Shown here: piece by piece, positions 58,589 through 64,000 of the stretch
Position numbering within the stretch: the stretch's first letter is position 1
How the letters are laid out: every line of letters starts with the position of its first letter
Source of the DNA: Halalkalibacter hemicellulosilyticusJCM 9152
GTDB taxonomy: Bacteria > Bacillota > Bacilli > Bacillales > Bacillaceae_D
Assembly (NCBI RefSeq): GCF_000513115.1
Contig: NZ_BAUU01000020.1
Coordinates: forward strand, 1-64,000
DNA: 64,000 nt
Direction: 5' to 3'
The notes under the pieces: generated by a model
What the model saw: only the letters and a program-made list of their open reading frames with translations
The model's database searches: none
What the model was told of the DNA's origin: nothing
Position numbers and translations under genes: made by a program

Positions 58589-59746
58589 TTAAAATGTCAT
58601 GTACTTATGGAACATCTCAGCCGTTTTCTCCTTCGCTTCATCGGTCACATGAGTGTAAATATCCATCGTGGTTTGAATATCCTTATGACCTAGTCGTGCT
58701 TGTACATCTTTGATAGAAGCTCCAGCTGCAAACAACAAACTGGCATGTGTATGCCTAAAAGCGTGAACATTTACTTGTGGTAGCTTTGGGTTCTTTTGAA
58801 AGATCCGCTCCAACTTTTCATTCAAGTAAGCAAGTCGACAATAATCCATTTCATGTTTTAACTGATTATAGACTGTAAAGATGGGTTGCTGATCATCAGA
58901 TTGAAATGAAGAGGAAAGCTCTAACGTCAGATAGCGCTGTATTTGCTTGCTACGCCATTTCTTTAAGATCGCCAGAGTTTCATCGTCTACGCTAACCTTA
59001 CGCCGGGAGGACTTTGTTTTTGATGTCTGGAGTTGCTTTTTGCCACTAGTGTGAATCAACGTCTTTTTCAAGCTGATCGTCTTATGATGGAAGTCCACGT
59101 CCGACCAATGCAGGGCGTATAGTTCCCCCTTACGTGCTCCTGTGAAGGCAAGTAGACGAAACATGGTATAAGACATGTCTTCCCCTTGAATCGTCTCCAG
59201 GAAGTTCCTAAGCTCGTCTCGCGTGTAGTAATACTTTTTCTCTTCCAGTTCTGCAGGATATTCCATCTCATGTTTAAGTTTCGGGAGCGTAACATAATCC
59301 ATCGGATTACGCTTAATAATGTACATTTTCATGGCATATCGGAAGACCGGTTTGCTTGTACCTTATAATCCTTGAAGGTTTTAAGCTCTTGGGCCCAAAC
59401 GTTGATAGCTTTTTGACAATGAGAACGGGTTATGCTTTTCATTTTGTAAGGACCGAAGAATGGGAGAATCCTATGGAATTTACTCTCCAGCGCATAAACC
59501 GTAGTTGGTTTTAATTCTCTACGATGCTGTTTAAACCATTCCTCAAAAACTTACTGGAAGGTCATCTGTTCATTTTGGCGGAGACCGAGTTCGTCGACTT
59601 CCACTAATAGTTTAGATAGAGCAACCTTTGCTTCCTTTTTTGTTTTGAATCCTTGACGTGTGGTCCGCTTTTTCTTTCCGGTGAGAGGATCTTTACTGAG
59701 ATACGCAATAAAAGACGTTACCTTGGATAGGTTATCCGTTCTTTTA
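58589..59746 (-). pseudogene. phage-type tyrosine integrase, decayed
   Basis: C-terminal part (to 59332) is a complete catalytic domain: TGARKGELYALHWSDV (Arg I), HAFRHTHASLLFAAGAS (HxxR) and RLGHKDIQTTMDIYTHV (His and nucleophile Tyr). Going upstream the frame shifts near 59349 (one missing base, CC for CCC on the minus strand, gives ANPVFRYAMKMY). A stop at 59551-59553 replaces Glu in MTFQEVFEEWF. The N-terminus (DPLTGKKKRTTRQGFKTKKEA) has no clear ATG start. The stop and lost start suggest real decay. It resembles integrases of temperate phages and integrative elements. Confidence 0.85.
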
Positions 59747-59749
59747 TAG

Positions 59750-59791
59750 AAAAGGCGTAACGATTGAATATTACTACTTGTTACGCCTTTT
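59750..59791. terminator. terminator between the LacI gene and integrase
   Basis: AAAAGGCGTAAC (59750-59761) and GTTACGCCTTTT (59780-59791) form a 12-bp stem. It has T-runs on both sides, so it can end the reverse-strand LacI transcript. Confidence 0.8.
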
Positions 59792-59884
59792 TCACTTAGT
59801 CTTGGTATTAAACAAATACAACCACAACCACTTAATTAGTAGTTACATTATTTTAAAAAATTATATCTGTATCTAAACGAGCTT

Positions 59885-60919
59885 TTACGCGTTCTCTTTT
59901 TTAATACATGATTTTCTTTCAATGAGCTCCGTATCGATAAAAATCTTCATTTTATCATCTTCTTTATTATCGATTTCTCTAATAAGCTTTTCGACAGCAA
60001 GTGCTGCGATTTTGTCTTTTTTTACATGAATTGTAGTCAATTCAGGACTTACAATTTGAGACTCAACGATATTATCGAAACCAATTACAGATAGATCAAC
60101 TGGAACGTTTATGTTTAATTCGTTAAGAGATTTTATAACACTAATAGCCATATAGTCAGACTCACAAAATATTGCAGTAGGTAAGTTACCTTTTAATTCT
60201 AAAATAGATTCTTTAAACTCTTCGTGTACAGAGATATCGGTAGGTGACATTTGGAATGTATGTTCAGGTTTGATAGTTAGGTTATTTTCTAGTATCGCTT
60301 TTTGAAAGCCTTTTTTCCTCATATCGAAATTGTACATACTGTAACTAGATTCAACGTAGCCAATTTCTTTATGTCCTAATTTTATTAGGTATTCTCCTGC
60401 CTGGTATGCCCCAAAGACATTATTCATAAGGATAAAGTTAATATCTAAAGTTTCGTAGCAAGTATCTAGAACAATTAGATTAGGTTGTGTATCTGCAACT
60501 GTCTTGATTTGTTCTTCCGTTAAGTTAGTTCCAAGAAGTATAATACCAGAAGAACGTTGCTGCTTCTCCAGATTTACGATTTCCTGTTCCAGTGAATTAA
60601 CATTAATGGAGGAAATGATTAACGAATATCCTTTCGATTTCATTGACTGATCTATATTGTTAATTAATTCCATGAAAAAGGACTGGGAATGATATTGTTC
60701 TGTAATAATTCCAGTATGAGTGCATGCAACAAAACGGAAAATCTTTGACTTGTTATTGTTCTGTCCCTTTGAAAATGGCTTTAGAGTATACCCGTTCTCC
60801 TCTGCAATTCTTAAAATTCTTTCCCTTGTTTCTTGACTAACCCCGGGCTTTCCATTTAATGCCAATGAAACTGCAGATTTGGAAACAGAGGCAATCTTCG
60901 CAATATCATCTATTTTCAT
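59885..60919 (-). CDS. LacI-family transcriptional regulator
   Basis: A 344-aa sugar-responsive regulator: helix-turn-helix DIAKIASVSKSAVSLALNGKPGVSQETRERI (1-50), a hinge, and a PBP1-like sugar-binding domain (about 60-330). ATG at 60919 follows AAGGCGG. It is divergent from the isomerase-transketolase genes, which it most likely represses; the ligand should be a sugar or an intermediate of that pathway. Its own promoter overlaps GTTTAGTT boxes. Confidence 0.93.
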   Translation of the reverse strand: MKIDDIAKIASVSKSAVSLALNGKPGVSQETRERILRIAEENGYTLKPFSKGQNNNKSKIFRFVACTHTGIITEQYHSQSFFMELINNIDQSMKSKGYSLIISSINVNSLEQEIVNLEKQQRSSGIILLGTNLTEEQIKTVADTQPNLIVLDTCYETLDINFILMNNVFGAYQAGEYLIKLGHKEIGYVESSYSMYNFDMRKKGFQKAILENNLTIKPEHTFQMSPTDISVHEEFKESILELKGNLPTAIFCESDYMAISVIKSLNELNINVPVDLSVIGFDNIVESQIVSPELTTIHVKKDKIAALAVEKLIREIDNKEDDKMKIFIDTELIERKSCIKKENA

Positions 60920-60974
60920 TTATACCAACCGCCTTCATAAATGTTTATTTTAAAAAAAGGATCTATGTAATATT

Positions 60975-61003
60975 AGTTTAGTTATTAAGTTTAGTTGTGT
61001 CAA
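60975..61003 (-). promoter_or_regulatory. promoter of the LacI-family gene
   Basis: Minus strand: TTGACA (60998-61003), spacer 17, TAAACT (60975-60980). GTTTAGTT repeats lie on the -10 and in the spacer, fitting autorepression. Confidence 0.65.
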
Positions 61004-61267
61004 TCTAATCGAAAATTAAGATTCACAAAGAGTTTATTTAGAAGTTTATATGAATTAAATAATTTAGTTTAGTAAAATTCAATAAACAAAAACTAAAAGA
61101 AAGCACTTACATTTATATTTTTCGATGTTTTTTTATATAAAAATGTTGACTTCTTTTTATTTAAGGTGTTAAAGTCTTCTTAAGAGGTACTTGACTTTTA
61201 AAAAAAAAGAAAATCAATTTCTGTTTGTTTAGTTTTAGTTTATGATATTGTTTAGTATAGGTTAGTA
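60976..61267. promoter_or_regulatory. operator region with GTTTAGTT boxes between LacI and isomerase genes
   Basis: The 359-base gap holds no gene. GTTTAGTT or close variants lie at 60976, 60989, 61063-61073, 61227, 61250 and 61260. AGAAAGCACTTACA at 61098-61111 is cre-like with two mismatches. No unambiguous promoter for the isomerase could be placed; TATGAT at 61241 is the best -10. Confidence 0.5.
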
Positions 61268-61278
61268 GGGGGAGTGAA

Positions 61279-62715
61279 ATGAATAGGTTAAAATTAGGCT
61301 TTGCACCAACGAGGAGATTTGTATTTAGTAAAGAGGACGCGTATAAGCATAAAGAGTTAATCATAGAGAAAATAAAAAGCTTTGGGTTAAATATAGAAAT
61401 TGTTGATTTAGAAGGAATTAATGAGGAAGGGCTCCTATATGACCGTTCTGATGAGGTGGCGATAGTAAATCGGTTTAGAGAGGGAGGGGTAGACGCTGTT
61501 TTTTTTCCGCATTGTAATTTTGGTACAGAAGATCTAGTTGCTAAGATAGCAAAAGCGATTGATAAACCTGTATTGATTTGGGGACCGAGAGATGAAGCTC
61601 CTCTTGAAAATGGAATGCGACTAAGGGACACACAGTGTGGAATATTTGCTACTGGAAAGGTACTTCGTAGGTTTAATGTACCGTTTACTTACATCACGAA
61701 CAGTGCAGTAGATTCTGAAGTTTTCCAAAGAGGATTTAAAAACTTTATTGGAGCAGCAAATGTTGTAAAGCAATTTAAGCAACTGAGAATTCTCCAAATT
61801 TCAACTAGGCCATCTGATTTCTGGTCTGTTATTTGTAACGAAGGGGAGTTGTTAGAGAAGTTTGGAATTCAAATTTATCCGATAACTCTAGACCAAATAA
61901 AACAGAAAACGTTGGAAGTTGAAAATGAGAGAAGTGCAGAATTTGAGAAAGCGGTGAATCATATTAAAGAAACACTAGACTGGAGCTCTGTTGATGAAGA
62001 GCATGTTTATCGTATTGCAGCACTAAAAGTGGCGATGAAGCAATATGCGAAAGAAACGGGCTGTTCGGCTATTGCGATCCAGTGCTGGTCAACATTACAA
62101 GATATTATTGGAATTATGCCGTGTCTGGCCAATGCGATCTTAACTGATGAACAAATCCCAGTAACCTGCGAAACGGATATCCATGGTGCGATAACATCGA
62201 TTATGGTGCAAGCAGCGACCTTAAATACTGTACCGACATTCTTCGCAGATATTACCATTCGACATCCGGAAAATCCGAATGGAGAGTTATTATTCCACTG
62301 TGGGAATTTTCCTGTTTCGTTGAGTGTAGAAGAAAAACCAAGACTAGAAAAGCATTTCTTGTTTGAAGATCACTCTCCAGGTACACATGAAGGGGAAGTG
62401 AAAGGTGGAGAAATGACCATTGCTCGCTTCGATGGGGATCATGGAGAGTACTCTATTTTTCTAGGAAAAGCTAAGGGAATTGAAGGTCCGTATTCTAGGG
62501 GATCTTATGTATGGGTTGAAGTAAATGATTGGCCGTTATGGGAAGAGAAATTGGTTAAAGGACCATATATTCATCATTCTACTGGAATTCATGCCAATGT
62601 CATTCCTGTGATATATGAGGCATGTCAATATATTCCTGGGTTAACTCCAGATCCTGTGGATCCTGCAGAAGAAGAAATTCGTGCATGGTTACGTGGTAGT
62701 GACATTAATTATTAA
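61279..62715 (+). CDS. FucI/AraA-like sugar isomerase
   Basis: A 478-aa enzyme of the L-fucose/L-arabinose isomerase fold, expected to interconvert an aldose and a ketose with a divalent metal. The core GCSAIAIQCWSTLQDIIGIM, the CETDIHGAITS acid motif (second metal ligand region) and the C-terminal His in HHSTGIHANVI are present, as in FucI-like proteins. ATG follows AGGGGGAG. It is the first gene after the LacI regulator, with a split transketolase 18 bases later. The pairing fits a sulfoquinovose isomerase of the transketolase pathway, or a D-apiose-type route; substrate is inference. Confidence 0.8.
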   Translation: MNRLKLGFAPTRRFVFSKEDAYKHKELIIEKIKSFGLNIEIVDLEGINEEGLLYDRSDEVAIVNRFREGGVDAVFFPHCNFGTEDLVAKIAKAIDKPVLIWGPRDEAPLENGMRLRDTQCGIFATGKVLRRFNVPFTYITNSAVDSEVFQRGFKNFIGAANVVKQFKQLRILQISTRPSDFWSVICNEGELLEKFGIQIYPITLDQIKQKTLEVENERSAEFEKAVNHIKETLDWSSVDEEHVYRIAALKVAMKQYAKETGCSAIAIQCWSTLQDIIGIMPCLANAILTDEQIPVTCETDIHGAITSIMVQAATLNTVPTFFADITIRHPENPNGELLFHCGNFPVSLSVEEKPRLEKHFLFEDHSPGTHEGEVKGGEMTIARFDGDHGEYSIFLGKAKGIEGPYSRGSYVWVEVNDWPLWEEKLVKGPYIHHSTGIHANVIPVIYEACQYIPGLTPDPVDPAEEEIRAWLRGSDINY

Positions 62716-62733
62716 TTCTATGGAGGGACTTAT

Positions 62734-63563
62734 ATGACAGAGTTAAACCGTTTAAACCGTAAAGCAGTTGAAATAAGAAAATCTTTGCTTGAAATGATTT
62801 ATGAAGCAGGCACTGGTCACACGGGATCGTCATTATCGAATACTGATATTTTAGTAGCTTTATATTATGGGGTGATGAAAATAGACCCGAACAACCCGAA
62901 TTGGGAAGAGCGCGACCGTTATATTCAAAGTAAAGGTCACGCAGTTGAATCCTATTGGGCAGTATTAGCAGATAAAGGGTTCTTTCCTAAGGAGGAGTTG
63001 AAAACGTTCTCCAAATATAATTCTAGATTAATAGGGCATCCAAATAATAAGGTTCCAGGTGTCGAAATGAACACAGGGGCATTAGGACATGGTTTATCTG
63101 TATCTGTAGGTATGGCATTATCTGCCAAGATGGATAAAAAAACTATTAGAGTTTTCACTTTAATGGGGGATGGAGAATTAGCTGAAGGTTCAGTATGGGA
63201 AGCAGCGATGTCAGCGGCGCAGTATAAGCTTGATAACCTAATTGGAATCATCGATAGAAATCGATTACAGATTTCAGGTACTACAGATGATGTAATGAGC
63301 AATGAACCACTTGATAAAAAATGGGAAAGTTTTGGATGGCATGTTATTCAGGTAGACGGTAATGATGTAGGAGAATTAGTGAGAGTCTTTAATGAAGCAC
63401 TACAAATCACTGGCAAGCTACAATCATTCTGGCTAATACGGTTAAAGGAAAGGGAATTTCAATAGCAGAAAATGTTGAAAGTTGGCACCATCATGTTCCA
63501 ACGAAGGAAGAGTATAAAATAGCTATGCAAGAACTTTCTGAGCGATTGGAGGAATTAGCGTGA
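62734..63563 (+). CDS. split transketolase, N-terminal (TPP-binding) subunit, with an apparent -1 frameshift
   Basis: The N-terminal half of a transketolase, as a separate polypeptide. It has GTGHTGSSLSNTDILVALYY, the TPP motif GDGELAEGSVWEAAMSAAQY and DRNRLQISG. The first frame ends at 63465 after ITGKLQSFW. Adding one C at 63417-63418 gives ITGKPTIILANTVKGKGIS and on to ERLEELA, total 276 aa, the usual length for this subunit. Its stop overlaps the next subunit's GTG by four bases. Split forms occur in several bacteria. Confidence 0.85.
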
Positions 63564-64000
63564 ATAACGTAGCACTAAAGAAAAATGCTGAAAAGAATCA
63601 AATTGCAAATCGGAAAGTAATCAGTGATACATTATTAGATTTGGCGATGGAAAAGAAGGAAATACTTGTGTTAACTAGTGATTCCAGAGGGTCTGCTTCT
63701 ATGGTTCCTTTCGGAGAAACACTACCTGAACAGTTAGTAGAAGTAGGGATTGCAGAACAAAACTTAGTCGGGGTATCTGCTGGGTTAGCTGCTTCTGGTA
63801 AGAAACCTTTTGTGGCTTCACCCGCTTGCTTTCTAAGCATGCGTAGTATTGAACAAATTAAAGTTGATATTGCTTATTCTGGAACGAATGTGAAATTGAT
63901 TGGAATTAGTGGTGGTGTTAGTTACGGGGCGCTGGGTATGTCCCATCATTCCCTACAAGATTTAGCTGTTACGAGAGCGATACCTGGTTTACATGTAATG
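63560..64000 (+). CDS. split transketolase, C-terminal subunit, partial (runs off the window)
   Basis: GTG start at 63560 after GGAGGA, coupled by overlap to the N subunit. The 147 codons seen read VISDTLLDLAMEKKEILVLT, then DSRGSASMVPFGETLPEQ, EVGIAEQNLVGVSAGLAASG and KKPFVASPACFLSMRSIEQI. EQNLVG carries the catalytic Glu of the pyrimidine-binding domain. It continues beyond 64000. The downstream genes are needed to name the pathway. Confidence 0.9.
   Translation, partial: MNNVALKKNAEKNQIANRKVISDTLLDLAMEKKEILVLTSDSRGSASMVPFGETLPEQLVEVGIAEQNLVGVSAGLAASGKKPFVASPACFLSMRSIEQIKVDIAYSGTNVKLIGISGGVSYGALGMSHHSLQDLAVTRAIPGLHVM

Noticed and set aside
58589-59332. A short functional recombinase
   Set aside because: Lacks the arm and core-binding N-terminal part, which is present upstream in broken form; so a pseudogene.
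61161-61631. 156-aa reverse frame over the isomerase start
   Set aside because: It overlaps the isomerase coding region and its promoter region; low-complexity sequence, no ribosome site.

Overview
The window is about 64 kb of a low-GC Gram-positive chromosome, most likely a Bacillaceae member related to Bacillus and the alkaliphilic bacilli. This rests on the gene order ctsR-mcsA-mcsB-clpC / radA-disA-yacL-ispD-ispF-gltX-cysE-cysS-mrnC-rlmB-rae1-sigH / rpmG-secE-nusG-rplKAJL-rsmC-rpoBC-rplGB-rpsLG-fusA-tuf / S10-spc-alpha operons / ecfA1A2T-truA-rplM-rpsI. It also rests on strong AGGAGG ribosome binding sites, many GTG/TTG starts, a T-box and CtsR-type control. I saw no rRNA, tRNA or CRISPR array.

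Layout. 1-5.1 kb: a repeat-bearing spacer, then the CtsR-controlled protein quality-control operon. 5.2-6.9 kb: an insertion with a possible IS remnant, a LysR regulator and a small unknown gene. 7.1-18.5 kb: DNA repair and c-di-AMP (radA, disA), isoprenoid precursors (ispDF), aminoacyl-tRNA synthetases with a cysteine T-box, RNA maturation and sigH. 18.6-36.9 kb: an esterase insertion, then secretion, transcription and translation genes with L1, L10 and other leaders. 36.9-38.1 kb: a reverse-strand MFS transporter. 38.2-53.4 kb: the S10-spc-alpha ribosomal supercluster with secY, adk, map, infA and rpoA. 53.5-54.2 kb: a repeat-rich spacer. 54.2-58.5 kb: ECF vitamin-transport module, truA, rplM-rpsI. 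58.6-59.7 kb: a decayed tyrosine integrase. 59.9-64.0 kb: a sugar-catabolic locus with a LacI regulator, a divergent FucI/AraA-like isomerase and a split transketolase cut by the window end.

Most novel signals. (1) The isomerase plus split-transketolase locus fits a sulfoquinovose transketolase-type or D-apiose-type pathway; the deciding genes lie beyond the window. (2) A family of roughly 130-180 bp palindromic repeats sits in at least five intergenic gaps, and one copy was read into the apparent start of the esterase. (3) A separate short GGAAYGAGGA repeat cluster lies downstream of rplQ. (4) Two rRNA-mimic L1 binding motifs precede rplK and rplA.

Caution. mcsB, rpoB (twice), the transketolase N subunit and the integrase each carry what looks like one missing base in a short homopolymer run. 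rpoB is essential, so these are more likely sequencing or assembly errors than biology. Gene lengths become exact multiples of three when the bases are restored.
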